In this document: one piece after another, positions 49,698 through 58,847 of the stretch
Numbering within the stretch: position 1 is the first letter of the stretch
How the letters are laid out: the number at the start of each line of letters is the position of its first letter
Source of the DNA: Gammaproteobacteria bacterium
GTDB taxonomy: Bacteria > Pseudomonadota > Gammaproteobacteria > Pseudomonadales > Azotimanducaceae
DNA length: 64,000 nt
Assembly (NCBI GenBank): GCA_009843635.1
Contig: VYDB01000042.1
Location: forward strand, 1 to 64,000
Direction of reading: 5' to 3'
Made by a program: the position numbers and the translations under genes
The notes under the pieces: model-generated
The model's input: only the letters and a program-made list of their open reading frames with translations
Databases searched by the model: none
Told to the model about the DNA's origin: nothing

Positions 49698-52073
49698 ATG
49701 GCCACGCCTGCGCAATTGACGCCGACCAGCACGCACTGGGGCAACTACCTGCTGGAGAGCCGCAACGGCCGCGTGACGGCGGTGCATCACTACGCCGCCG
49801 ACCGCAATCCGACCCCCATCGGCCAGTCGCTGCTCGACGCTCAAGACGCCGGCTGCCGTGTGCTGGTGCCGATGGTGCGCCAAGGCTGGCTGCAGGCGCG
49901 CGGGCGCACGGGTGGCAACGGCCGCGGCCGTGAGCCCTTCGTGCCGGTCGATTGGGACACTGCCCTCGATTTGGCTGCCGAAGCGCTCCAACATGCCATC
50001 GACACGGGCGGCAACGAATCGATCTACGGCGGCTCCTACGGCTGGGCCAGCGCTGGCCGCTTTCACCACGCTCAGGGGCAGCTCAAGCGTTTCCTGAACC
50101 TGATCGGCGGGTTCGTTCACGCCCGCACCTCCTACTCCGCTGGCGCTGCCGAAGTGATCATTCCGCACATCCTTGGCATGTCCTTCCATAGTTTGATGGT
50201 GCAGGCGCCCACCGTTGCCGACATCGCCCGGGAAACGGAACTGGTGGTGTGCTTCGGCGGCATCGCCCTCAAGAACACCCAGGTCACGGACGGTGGCCTT
50301 GGCGCTCATTCCGCCTCGGATCAACTCAAGGGGCTTGTTCGGTCGAACACGCAATTCGTGAACATCTCGCCGCTCAAGGAAGACATGGCTGACTTCGTGG
50401 AGGCGGACTGGTGGGCCTGCCGACCGAACACCGATGTCGCCATCATGCTCGGCTTGGCCCATACGCTGTACAGCGAGGGGCTTCATGACCAAGCGTTCCT
50501 CGACCGATATTGCGTCGGCTTCGAACGGTTCGTGCCCTACCTGACCGGACGGACCGACCGACAGGCCAAGGACGCTGATTGGGCGGCTGGCATCTCCGGG
50601 ATTCCGGCCACCGACATCCGGGCACTTGCTCGGCGCATGGCCGGCGCCCGTACGCTGCTGGGCATCAGTTGGGCACTGCAACGGGCGGAGCACGGCGAAC
50701 AGGGCTACTGGATGATCACCCTGCTGGCCGCCATGCTGGGCCAGATCGGCCTGCCCGGCGGCGGCGTGGCATACGGCTACGGCTCCGTGCACAACATCGG
50801 ATTCGCGGGCCGTCGGCAACCGACCTTCCACACTGCGGCAATGAACCAAGGTGTGCCGCCACTGAATCGATTCATCCCGGTATCGCGCATCAGCGAAATG
50901 TTGGAGAAGCCGGGCAGCGCCTTCGACTACAACGGTGAGCGGCTGATCTATCCAGACATCAAGGTCATCCTGTGGGCGGGGGGCAACCCGTTCCACCACC
51001 ATCAGGACCTCAACCGCCTGCGGCGCGCCTGGACCCGCCCGGAGGCGGTGATCGTCAGCGATCCATTCTGGACCGCGACCGCCCGGCATGCCGACATCGT
51101 CTTCCCCTGCACGGTCCCCTTGGAGCGCAACGACTTCGCCGTCGGCAGGGCCGACTGCTTCATTACGCCGATGCGCAAGGCGGCCGAGCCGTTCGGGGAA
51201 TCCCGCAGCGACTTCGAGATCTTCGCAGCGCTTGCGGAACGCTTCGGCAAGGCAGCGGCGTTCACCGAGGGCCGCGACGAGAAGGCCTGGGTCGAAAGGC
51301 TCTATGAAACGACGCGGGAGAGTGCGGCTCGGGCCGACGTGACCCTACCGCCGTTCGATCAGTTCTGGGCCGGCGAGCAGTTCTGCTTCGAAGACCAAGT
51401 AGAGGAACAGGAGTTCCTGCTCGAAGCGTTCCGCCGCGATCCGGCTGCGCATCCGCTGCGCACCCCCAGCGGCAGGATCGAACTCTTTTCGCAGACCATT
51501 GCATCCTTCGACTACCCGAATTGCCCCGGTCATCCGGCGTGGTGCGACAAGCTGGAATGGCTCGGCGGCGCACGAGCCCGGGACTACCCCCTGCACCTGA
51601 TTTCCAACCAGCCGAAGACCCGCCTGCACAGCCAGCTCGATCACGCCGCGACGAGCCGCAACGCCAAGCGCCAAGGGCGCGAGGTGGTGCGCATGAATCC
51701 CGCCGATGCCGCTGCGCGAGGCATCGAGGACGGCATGATCGTGCGCGTGTTCAACGACCGGGGCGCCTGCCTCGCCTCGGCCCTGCTGTTCGACGGCATC
51801 CGGCCAAACGTGATCGAGCTGCCGACCGGCGCCTGGTTCGACCCGCTGGACCCAGCGGCTGAGGACTCGCTTGAGGTGCATGGCAATCCCAACGTGCTGA
51901 CCCGGGATGCCGGCACCTCCAAAATCGCCCAAGGACCGACGGCGCACAGTTGCCTAGTGGAGGTCGAACGGTTCAGCGGCTCGCTCCCGGAGATCAAGGT
52001 ATTCCGGCAGCCGGACATCGAACACCGCATGGCGTTCATCGATGACGAGATCGTGCGGTCGGGGCCCGGTTGA
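49698..52073 (+). CDS. DMSO-reductase-family molybdoenzyme (BisC/TorA-like)
   Basis: Molybdopterin oxidoreductase of 791 aa. There is no Tat signal and no N-terminal cysteine set for an iron-sulfur cluster, so it is cytoplasmic and of the BisC type. The serine molybdenum ligand appears as Ser118 in GGSYGWASAGRFHH. Cofactor-binding segments include VVCFGGIALKNTQ, ISWALQRAEHGEQGYWM, LWAGGNPFHHHQDLNRL and HLISNQPKTRLHSQLDH. Members reduce sulfoxides or N-oxides. It begins 10 bp after the acyl-CoA dehydrogenase stop, so it may be part of that operon; its role in acyl-CoA catabolism is unclear. moeB at the left edge supplies cofactor chemistry. Confidence 0.9.
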   Translation: MATPAQLTPTSTHWGNYLLESRNGRVTAVHHYAADRNPTPIGQSLLDAQDAGCRVLVPMVRQGWLQARGRTGGNGRGREPFVPVDWDTALDLAAEALQHAIDTGGNESIYGGSYGWASAGRFHHAQGQLKRFLNLIGGFVHARTSYSAGAAEVIIPHILGMSFHSLMVQAPTVADIARETELVVCFGGIALKNTQVTDGGLGAHSASDQLKGLVRSNTQFVNISPLKEDMADFVEADWWACRPNTDVAIMLGLAHTLYSEGLHDQAFLDRYCVGFERFVPYLTGRTDRQAKDADWAAGISGIPATDIRALARRMAGARTLLGISWALQRAEHGEQGYWMITLLAAMLGQIGLPGGGVAYGYGSVHNIGFAGRRQPTFHTAAMNQGVPPLNRFIPVSRISEMLEKPGSAFDYNGERLIYPDIKVILWAGGNPFHHHQDLNRLRRAWTRPEAVIVSDPFWTATARHADIVFPCTVPLERNDFAVGRADCFITPMRKAAEPFGESRSDFEIFAALAERFGKAAAFTEGRDEKAWVERLYETTRESAARADVTLPPFDQFWAGEQFCFEDQVEEQEFLLEAFRRDPAAHPLRTPSGRIELFSQTIASFDYPNCPGHPAWCDKLEWLGGARARDYPLHLISNQPKTRLHSQLDHAATSRNAKRQGREVVRMNPADAAARGIEDGMIVRVFNDRGACLASALLFDGIRPNVIELPTGAWFDPLDPAAEDSLEVHGNPNVLTRDAGTSKIAQGPTAHSCLVEVERFSGSLPEIKVFRQPDIEHRMAFIDDEIVRSGPG

Positions 52074-52105
52074 CCGCTACGTTGCATTCGCGATTCGTGA
52101 ACGCC

Positions 52106-53386
52106 TCAACGCCAGGCCGCGGCGCGTTCCAGGCTCTTCCGATACGGCTTGATGCCCAGCGCCAGGCTGATCGCGGCAAGTGTCATGGTGACTGCCGAGA
52201 CGATTGACAGCGAGTAGCCTAGGTCGCTTTCGTCCTGGAAAACGTAGTCGGTCACCACCGCCACCGACAGCGTTCCGAATGCGATGGCGGAGAACACGGA
52301 GATCACGAAGTACACCGCCACCACCTGGGCGCGCATCTGGTTGGGCGTGAAGAGCTGGATCGCGACGGGCGACAGCGCCTGTTGCAGCGACAGGGCGAAC
52401 ACGGCGACGCCCAGCGCGGGAATGCCCCATGCGGCGGTCGGCATCAAGGGGGCGACGGCCATGAACGGCATGGCCAGGGCGAAGAAGGCGGCCAGCGAGC
52501 GCATGGCCGCATCCTGGTAGCCGCGCGCGGTCAGCCAGTCGCAGAACCAGCCGCCGGCGTAGGTGCCCAGAGTGCCCAGCACCATGAGTTGCGCGCCGAA
52601 CAGGATTCCCGCATCGGAGATGTCCCAGCCGTAGCTGCGGCGGATGAACTCCGGCACCCAGCCCATGAACCCGTAGAACGCCATGCCGCCGGTGGCATAG
52701 CCGAAAAAGATCGAGCCGAACGTGCCCCGGTTGGTCCACATGAACTTCGCCACTTCCCCTACGGGAATGCTCTTTTCGGCGGTTTCGACCAGGTTTTTGC
52801 GCACCGGTTCGCGCACCGTGAACATCATCAGGAGCACGATGAAAAGGCCCGGGAGGCTCACCACGATGAAGGTGAGTTGCCAAGGAGCAAGGGTGCCGAC
52901 CAAGGGCAACTCCATCGGCCCGGACTGGGTGATCAGGCGAATGGCGGCGCCGCCGAGCACCAGCGCCAGCCCACCGCCAATGAAAACGCCGGTGGCGTAA
53001 ACGCCAACCGCGCGACCGAGTCGCTGCGGCGGAAAGTAGTCGGCGATCATGGAGTAGGCGGCGGGGGTCAGTGTGGCCTCGCCCACGCCGACCATGACCC
53101 GGGCGGTGAAAAGCTGCATGAAACTGCGGGCCAAGCCGCAGGCGGCGGTAGCCAGGCTCCACAGGAAAATGCCGGCCGCGATGATGGTGCGCCTGCTGTA
53201 ACGGTCGGCCAAGCGGGCGATGGGCACCCCCATGGTCACGTAGAAGATGGCGAAGGCGAACCCCATCAACAGGCTCATCTGAGTGTCGCTGATGCCGAGA
53301 TCGGCGCGAATGGGCGCCACGAGCAGGGTGATCACCTGCCGGTCGATGAACGACACCACCATCGCGAGCATCAGGATGACGACCAC
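52106..53386 (-). CDS. MFS transporter (spinster-like family)
   Basis: Twelve-helix secondary transporter of 426 aa as annotated. SFIDRQVITLL and GVPIARLADRYSRRTIIAAG are the A-motif region of the spinster-like MFS group, and GVGEATLTPAAYSMIADYFPPQRLGRAVGVYATG follows. Substrate is unknown; export or import of an organic acid is typical. The 5' end is uncertain: the frame is open upstream for about 40 codons (including PPPDYTDQTPEPRLIYPWY, which looks native) but holds no ATG, GTG or TTG, so the GTG at 53386 lies inside the expected N-terminus and has no ribosome binding site. Confidence 0.85.
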   Translation of the reverse strand: MVVILMLAMVVSFIDRQVITLLVAPIRADLGISDTQMSLLMGFAFAIFYVTMGVPIARLADRYSRRTIIAAGIFLWSLATAACGLARSFMQLFTARVMVGVGEATLTPAAYSMIADYFPPQRLGRAVGVYATGVFIGGGLALVLGGAAIRLITQSGPMELPLVGTLAPWQLTFIVVSLPGLFIVLLMMFTVREPVRKNLVETAEKSIPVGEVAKFMWTNRGTFGSIFFGYATGGMAFYGFMGWVPEFIRRSYGWDISDAGILFGAQLMVLGTLGTYAGGWFCDWLTARGYQDAAMRSLAAFFALAMPFMAVAPLMPTAAWGIPALGVAVFALSLQQALSPVAIQLFTPNQMRAQVVAVYFVISVFSAIAFGTLSVAVVTDYVFQDESDLGYSLSIVSAVTMTLAAISLALGIKPYRKSLERAAAWR

Positions 53387-53571
53387 GTACCAAGGGTAGA
53401 TGAGCCGTGGCTCCGGCGTCTGGTCGGTGTAATCAGGCGGTGGTTTCGAATCTGCTGCCTGGTCGATGGGCGCTGCCCCACGGTGGTCCGGCGGGACCGG
53501 AGGCTGCTACTATGCCAGCCTGACCGGCGCCCGGAAACCCGCCGCTGCGCCGTGGTTGATCGGAGGCAAAC

Positions 53572-54294
53572 ATGAGCAAACCGCGCGCCATCACCCTAAT
53601 CAAGACGGACCCGCCCGCCGAACGCGAGGATGAGTGGAACGAGTGGTACAGCAACGTTCATTCGCCGGGCCGTTTCGAATGCGGCTTTCTGGCGTTCCGC
53701 CGTTTCGAGATCGTTCCCGACCAGCCGCAGGTGGATACGCGCCAAGGTGGCCAGGCCAAGTACCTCGCCATCATGGAGCTGCCCGATACGGATGTGCTGA
53801 CCTCGCCCGCCTACGATGCGGTCACCGAGCGCTGGATGGCCACCCCGCCGGACAGCTTCGAGCACCAGACCATGAAGCTGCCGAAGCTGGCCCGCGGCGT
53901 GCTGGAACTGATCGGCCAGTACCCTGACGACAACCAGCCGCTGCTGCCGGACACCAAGTACGTGTTCCTGTCGGCCCACGAGGTGCCGGAGGCGATCCAT
54001 GAGGAATTCAACGAGTGGTACGTGGAGGAGCACATGCCGCTGGTGCTATGCGAGCCCGGCTTCAACACCGTGCGCCGCTACGTGCACCGGAGCGATCGGT
54101 TTCCGCCGATCCTGGGCGAGGGCGGCGAACTGTTCACGCACCTGTCGATCTGGGACATAGACGGCCTTGAAGCCTTCCAGAATCCCAAGTTCGCCGGCTA
54201 CACCGTCACGCCCTGGCAAAAGCGCATGCGGCGCCTGTTCACCCTAAAGATGAGCAACATCTACCGGGAAATCGCCCGCGGCGTCGCCCCCTAG
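53572..54294 (+). CDS. Duplicated dimeric alpha-beta-barrel protein (EthD-like)
   Basis: A 240-aa protein built of two similar halves. DEWNEWYSNVHSPGR near residue 25 and EEFNEWYVEEHMPLVL near residue 146 align at the same place of each half, as in the EthD/Dabb type of ferredoxin-like domain, so the single chain can imitate the usual homodimer. Function is unknown; such folds bind small hydrophobic or polyketide-like compounds. The gene has a good start (ATG 53572, GGAGG site) and is divergent from the MFS transporter; a DsbA-fold isomerase follows 77 bp later. Confidence 0.6.
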   Translation: MSKPRAITLIKTDPPAEREDEWNEWYSNVHSPGRFECGFLAFRRFEIVPDQPQVDTRQGGQAKYLAIMELPDTDVLTSPAYDAVTERWMATPPDSFEHQTMKLPKLARGVLELIGQYPDDNQPLLPDTKYVFLSAHEVPEAIHEEFNEWYVEEHMPLVLCEPGFNTVRRYVHRSDRFPPILGEGGELFTHLSIWDIDGLEAFQNPKFAGYTVTPWQKRMRRLFTLKMSNIYREIARGVAP

Positions 54295-54371
54295 GCAACT
54301 TCTCGAAGCGCTCTCCGACAACCCTCCCCAAACGCCCTGAAAGTACCGCAAACCACCGAGGAGCATAGCCA

Positions 54372-54971
54372 TTGGCCAGGATTGAGTTTTACTGGGACAT
54401 CGGCAGCACGAACACCTACTTCGCGCTACACCTCATCCGGCCCATCGCGGAAAGGCACGGTGCGGACCTTGTGATGCACCCCTTCAATCTTGGATATGTG
54501 TTCCGGCATCACAACTACGCGCTGCAGGAGGAACCGGCAGCGAAGCTGCGCAACCGGCGCCGCGACCTGATGCGCTGGGCCGAGAAGCACGGCCTGCCGT
54601 TTAGGATGCCGGACCGCTTTCCGATCAAGACCAGCCGGCCCTTGCGCGGTGCGCTAGCGGCCCGTGAGCTGGGCGTCGAGACAGCCTATCTCGACGCGAT
54701 TTTTGCTCGCTACTGGGAACGGAACGACGCTTCGATCAGCGAGGTCGAGGGCATGCGGGCAGTGGCGGAGGAGATCGCCCTTGATGGGGCGGAGTTCGTC
54801 GCCCTCTGCGACAGCCCGGCCCAGCGCCAAGCCCTGATTGACGAGACCCAAGCCGCGCTCGACCGGGGCGTGTTCGGCGCACCCTCCTTCTACATCGGCG
54901 ACGAGCTCTTCTGGGGCAAGGACCGCATGACGTTCATCGATGACGAGCTGACGCGGTTGGGCCAAGCCTGA
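54372..54971 (+). CDS. 2-hydroxychromene-2-carboxylate isomerase family (DsbA fold)
   Basis: Kappa-GST/DsbA-fold isomerase of 199 aa. IEFYWDIGSTNTYFALHLI contains the glutathione- and substrate-binding serine region of the family, and GVFGAPSFYIGDELFWGKDRM is the cis-proline segment at the C-terminus. In aromatic (naphthalene-type) catabolism these enzymes convert hydroxychromene carboxylates in a glutathione-dependent step. The start is a TTG at 54372 with GAGGAG about 9 bases upstream. It is an intact relative of the pseudogene at 18764 but not its close copy. Confidence 0.87.
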   Translation: MARIEFYWDIGSTNTYFALHLIRPIAERHGADLVMHPFNLGYVFRHHNYALQEEPAAKLRNRRRDLMRWAEKHGLPFRMPDRFPIKTSRPLRGALAARELGVETAYLDAIFARYWERNDASISEVEGMRAVAEEIALDGAEFVALCDSPAQRQALIDETQAALDRGVFGAPSFYIGDELFWGKDRMTFIDDELTRLGQA

Positions 54972-54985
54972 CCGCCACGTTTAGC

Positions 54986-55007
54986 CTGCGCCCATCGCCA
55001 GGCGCAG
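54986..55007. terminator. Possible hairpin between convergent genes
   Basis: CTGCGCC (54986-54992) and GGCGCAG (55001-55007) form a 7-bp stem around an 8-base loop, in the 49-bp gap between two convergent genes. No T tract is present, so it may be a weak bidirectional terminator. Confidence 0.35.
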
Positions 55008-55020
55008 CCCCAAGCTCTCC

Positions 55021-55572
55021 TCATCCGGCCTTCATGCGTTCGCGAAGCCGCTTCGCCAGTTCGAAGACATGGGCGTCCTCGATCTCCCAGCGCCGCAGCG
55101 CCGCTTCCAACTGGCAAAGGTAGTCGCTGTTGCTGCCGCTCGGCCCGGCCGACCGTACGATCTGCGCGACCACTTCATCGATCGGCGCCGGTCCGAGAAA
55201 GGCGTGGTTGTCCGCCGGCGCGATGTAGGCCACTCCGGCGTCCGTCCCGCCTCGCCGGAACTCAAGGTGCACGTCGTATCGCTGGTAACCGTTCTTCTCC
55301 CGGTGGTCGAGCCCTTCAAAAACCGCCGCCGCCAAGTGGGCAGCGACCCGATAGGCGACGCCTTCGCAAGAAGCGCCAGGCTTTGGCACCAGCGTAACAA
55401 CGCGTCCCGGGGCGTCGGGAAGGCCCCGGTGGTCGTGGGAGCCCTGCCAGAACCGCCGCGTCCAACCGTGGATGCGCGCCACCCGACGCTCATGGAACGC
55501 AATGCCCGGCCGCCAGATCAGCGACCCGTACCCAAAGACCCACACGCTCTCCAAATTGCCTGTTTCCGTCAT
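55021..55572 (-). CDS. ChaC-like gamma-glutamylcyclotransferase
   Basis: A 183-aa enzyme of the ChaC family, which cyclises gamma-glutamyl groups to 5-oxoproline. The glycine-rich loop VFGYGSLIWRPG and HGWTRRFWQGSHDHRG are diagnostic, and the catalytic glutamate lies in GLDHREKNGYQRYDV. ChaC of other bacteria acts on glutathione. Here the gene follows, on the same strand, a PuuA-like gamma-glutamylamine synthetase gene, so a gamma-glutamyl-amine substrate is possible. Its 3' end converges with the isomerase gene. Confidence 0.92.
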   Translation of the reverse strand: MTETGNLESVWVFGYGSLIWRPGIAFHERRVARIHGWTRRFWQGSHDHRGLPDAPGRVVTLVPKPGASCEGVAYRVAAHLAAAVFEGLDHREKNGYQRYDVHLEFRRGGTDAGVAYIAPADNHAFLGPAPIDEVVAQIVRSAGPSGSNSDYLCQLEAALRRWEIEDAHVFELAKRLRERMKAG

Positions 55573-55635
55573 CTAGGAGGGGCGCAGCGCCGTTTCTTCA
55601 CGCAATCGCTGTCCCATGGGAAAAGCACTTGTTCC

Positions 55636-56958
55636 CTACAATTGGCTGCCGAGGTAGCGCACCTCCCACGGGGTCATCCACTTTTGAAAATCCCGTAGCT
55701 CGCTCCGCTTCACGTCAACGTACACCTCGATGAACGCCTCGGAGAGCAGGTCCGCCAAGCGGCGGTTGGCGCCTAGTGTGCGCAGCGCTTGGCTTAGATC
55801 ATCGGGCAGGGTGGCGGGGGCTTCGTAGGCGTCGCCTTCGTGGGGCTTGGTCGGCTCCACTTGGTCCTGCATGCCCAGCCAGCCGCAGGCCAAGGTGGTG
55901 GCCGTGAGCAGGTACGGATTGACGTCCGCGCCCGCCACCCGGTTCTCCACGCGCCCGCCTGCCGGGGGGCTGTACGGCACCCGCAGGCCCGCAGTGCGGT
56001 TGTCGTAGCCCCATTCCAGGTTGATGGGGGCCGAAAGGTCCGGCACGAAGCGCTTGAAGCTGTTGACATTGGGGGCGATTAGGGCGAAGGCTTCCGGCAG
56101 CCAGGTTTGCAGTCCGCCGATGAAGTGGCGCAATGCGGCTGGCGCCTTCCCATCCTGCAAGGCGAAAATGTTGACGCCGTCGTCGTTGGCGACGCTGCAA
56201 TGGAGGTGGGCGCCGCTGCCTGGGACCAAATCCAGGGGCTTGGCCATGAAGCTCGCCAGATAGCCGTGACGCATGGCGCAGGCCTTGACCAGGCGCTTCA
56301 ATAGAAACAGTTGGTCGGCCCTCTGCAAGGGGTCTCCGTGGGCTAGGTTGAGTTCGACCTGCGACGGTCCCACTTCATGCACGAAGGCGCTGACGGGTAG
56401 GCTTGCCGCCTCGCTCTGGGCCTTCACGTCATCCAGAAAAGGCGCGTACTTGTCCAAGGCATCGGCGCTGAATGCCTCGCCACCGAATTCGGCGCGGCCA
56501 TGAAGACCGGGGGCCAGCGCGAGCGTCGAGGCATCTTGCTGCACGGGCGCAAGCAGGTAGAACTCCAGTTCCGGGGCGACGACCGGATGCAGGCCCGCAT
56601 CGGCGTAGATCGCGATCATGCGCTTCAGGACGTTGCGGCTGTCGTAGGGGATGGCGGTGCCCGACTTGTCCAGTGAATCGCAGACCACTTGGCCATGGCT
56701 GCCCGGCTTCCAAGGGCAGGCGCCGTAGCTCGACCAATCGGGACGCAGCATCAGGTCCTCGTCCTTGGGGTCGTAGCGCTCCATGCTGTCACCAACGTAG
56801 TCGCCGGTGATGGTCTGAAAGAACGCGGCGGCGACGAAGTGCGGCGGGTCGGCATCGTTCAAGGTGCCGGTTTGCACGGTCTTGCCCCGGGGGGCGCCGT
56901 TGAGATCGGCAAGCAGCAGGTCCAGGGTGGACGCCAGCTCATCGGGTCTATCGGCCAT
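55636..56958 (-). CDS. Glutamine synthetase-family enzyme, PuuA-like
   Basis: A 440-aa member of the type I glutamine synthetase fold. PELEFYLLAP, GPSQVELNLAHGDPLQRADQL, PGSGAHLHCSV, NVNSFKRFVP, GYDNRTAGLRVPYS and ENRVAGADVNPYLLTATTL are the ATP, ammonia/amine and glutamate binding parts. The absence of the adenylylation-site region and of GlnA-type N-terminal features favours gamma-glutamylpolyamine (PuuA) over GlnA. ATG 56958 is preferred to a GTG 9 bases upstream that overlaps the preceding stop. It follows the amidohydrolase directly and precedes chaC by 63 bp. Confidence 0.87.
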   Translation of the reverse strand: MADRPDELASTLDLLLADLNGAPRGKTVQTGTLNDADPPHFVAAAFFQTITGDYVGDSMERYDPKDEDLMLRPDWSSYGACPWKPGSHGQVVCDSLDKSGTAIPYDSRNVLKRMIAIYADAGLHPVVAPELEFYLLAPVQQDASTLALAPGLHGRAEFGGEAFSADALDKYAPFLDDVKAQSEAASLPVSAFVHEVGPSQVELNLAHGDPLQRADQLFLLKRLVKACAMRHGYLASFMAKPLDLVPGSGAHLHCSVANDDGVNIFALQDGKAPAALRHFIGGLQTWLPEAFALIAPNVNSFKRFVPDLSAPINLEWGYDNRTAGLRVPYSPPAGGRVENRVAGADVNPYLLTATTLACGWLGMQDQVEPTKPHEGDAYEAPATLPDDLSQALRTLGANRRLADLLSEAFIEVYVDVKRSELRDFQKWMTPWEVRYLGSQL

Positions 56959-56966
56959 CTTTCCCA

Positions 56967-58652
56967 CTACAGTTGCGGTTGCGATGGCCGCCGATAGACG
57001 ATCTCGCCCTCAAACAGGGTCATGGTCACGGCAACCTCCCCAACCTCCGTTGCCGGAATGCTGAACAGGTCCTTTTCCAAGACCACCAAATCCGCTGCCA
57101 TGCCCGGTTTGATAACACCGGTCTGGTCCTCCTGATGCATCAGCCAAGCGCCGTTGGCCGTGTAGGCCCGCAGCATGGTGTCCAAGCTCACCGCCTCGTT
57201 GGCGTTGAGCGTGCCTTCGATTTCGCCAGTCGCGTCCTGCCGGGTCAGGGCCGTCTCGATGGCTGGCAGCGGATTCAGGGAGGACACGGACCAATCGCTC
57301 CCCGCGGCGATGCGGGCGCCCGCCCGCTCCAGGGAGCCGATGGGGTACATCCCCTCGACCCGCTCGGCACCGATCGCCGGGAGGTTGATGTCGGTGATGT
57401 AACCATCGGGGTACGCCCACAGCGGCTGAAAGTTGGCGGTGACGTTCAAGGCCGCAAAGCGGGGATAGTCGGCGGGATCGATGAGCTGCAGATGGGAAAT
57501 GTGGTGGCGGTTGTCCGAGGGGCCGTTGTGCTCAATGGCCTGCTCGACGGCATCCAATGCCACCCTGACCGCGCGGTCGCCGATGGCGTGAAAGTGGGCC
57601 TGTACGCCTTGGGCGTCCAACGCCACAACCCGCGCCGCGAGTTCATCTGCCGGCAGGATCAACATGCCGGTGCCACCGCCCTCGCCTAGATAGGGTTCGA
57701 GCAACGCGGCGGTTTCGCCTTCGAGCACGCCGTCAACGAAGAGCTTGGCGGCGTCCCGGCGCAGGCGCTGGCCGCTGCCCCGATCCTCCGTGCGAATCAG
57801 CGACTCATCCGGCGTCCAGGTCAAGGGGCTCGATACGGGGATGGACAGCACCACGCGAGCGGTCAACCCGCCCGCCGCGTCGAGCCCTTGCCAAGCCGTC
57901 CACTCGTCCGTGGAGGTGGCCGCGTCGATCATGGAAGTGATGCCGAATTGGTTGGCCAAGGCAACCGCTTGGCGAGTGGCTTCCAAGCGATCCTCGGCGG
58001 TAAGCAGCGGCACGATCGCCTCGACCAAGCCTTGGGCGGATTCCCGCAACGTGCCCGAGGGCGCGCCATTCTCGTCCCGCTCAATGATCCCGTGGGGCGG
58101 ATTCGGCGTCTCCGCATCAATGCCCGCCAGCGCCAGCGCCTTGGAATTGGCCCAGGACGAATGGCCGTCCGCGCCGCGCAGGAAGATGGGACGGTCCGCG
58201 TTGATCGCATCGAGCAGATCCTTGGATGGATTGGCATCCGGGAACAGCGACAGCTCCCAACCGCCGCCCACCAACCAATCGCCTTGCGGCAGCGCCGCAT
58301 CGCACCCCGCCACCAAGGCGGTCAAAGCCACCGCGCTGGCGGAGCCGCTGAGGTCGCATTGCATGAGTTGGATGCCCCCGAACGTCGGATGCACATGGGC
58401 ATCATGAAATCCGGGCAGGACCATGCGTCCACCGAGTTCGAAGACCTGGCCCCGAAAGCGGCTGAGCACCTCCTCGTCGGTGCCGACGGCGGCGATGCGG
58501 CCACCCCGGATCGCCACTGCCTCGGCCCAAGGCCTGGATTCATCCAAGGTGTACACCTGGCCCGCGCTTAGAATCAGGTCGGCAGGCTGCGGTGCTTGGC
58601 CGCAACCCGGCAGCAACGCCGCGACGGTCAGCAAAGCTAATGGAGTGCGCAT
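56967..58652 (-). CDS. Amidohydrolase family 3 lipoprotein (AepA-like)
   Basis: Exported metal-dependent hydrolase of 561 aa. ATG 58652 gives a lipoprotein signal (LLTVAALLPGCGQ); a longer frame exists but lacks a plausible start. The Amidohydro_3 pattern is clear: FHDAHVHPTFGG with the metal histidines, GADGHSSWANSKALALAG, HFHAIGDRAV, HISHLQLID and AAGSDWSVSSLNPL. Substrates of related proteins are amides and ureides, mostly unknown. It is first in the minus-strand row with the PuuA-like synthetase, so an amide linked to the amine or glutamate pool may be its substrate. Confidence 0.85.
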   Translation of the reverse strand: MRTPLALLTVAALLPGCGQAPQPADLILSAGQVYTLDESRPWAEAVAIRGGRIAAVGTDEEVLSRFRGQVFELGGRMVLPGFHDAHVHPTFGGIQLMQCDLSGSASAVALTALVAGCDAALPQGDWLVGGGWELSLFPDANPSKDLLDAINADRPIFLRGADGHSSWANSKALALAGIDAETPNPPHGIIERDENGAPSGTLRESAQGLVEAIVPLLTAEDRLEATRQAVALANQFGITSMIDAATSTDEWTAWQGLDAAGGLTARVVLSIPVSSPLTWTPDESLIRTEDRGSGQRLRRDAAKLFVDGVLEGETAALLEPYLGEGGGTGMLILPADELAARVVALDAQGVQAHFHAIGDRAVRVALDAVEQAIEHNGPSDNRHHISHLQLIDPADYPRFAALNVTANFQPLWAYPDGYITDINLPAIGAERVEGMYPIGSLERAGARIAAGSDWSVSSLNPLPAIETALTRQDATGEIEGTLNANEAVSLDTMLRAYTANGAWLMHQEDQTGVIKPGMAADLVVLEKDLFSIPATEVGEVAVTMTLFEGEIVYRRPSQPQL

Positions 58653-58690
58653 GATGGGCCATTGTGAAGGCCGAACACGGCATGTCAATG

Positions 58691-58735
58691 CGCGACCTGA
58701 CGGTCGCGTATGGAGTTTCGCTGGCGCGAAACTCC
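58691..58735. repeat. Two adjacent hairpins in the divergent gap
   Basis: A first stem CGCGACC/GGTCGCG (58691-58708, loop TGAC) is followed 3 bp later by a 10-bp perfect stem GGAGTTTCGC/GCGAAACTCC (58712-58735, loop TGGC). They lie between the divergent amidohydrolase and aminotransferase genes. The paired arrangement resembles extragenic palindromic units, or could be a regulatory site. Confidence 0.5.
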
Positions 58736-58847
58736 GCGCCTGTTGAGCGGAAGAGAGTCTGGTGTGTTTCTGATTGATTCCGCAAAAAGGGGGCTGGCAT
58801 AGTAGCTTGGCCGAGCGCAGCGCTCAGAAACCCTTGGGGCTCAAAGG

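Noticed and set aside
47912-49744. 610-codon minus-strand frame across the MaoC and acyl-CoA dehydrogenase genes
   Set aside because: Shadow of two real genes on the plus strand; the translation has no recognisable domain or plausible start.
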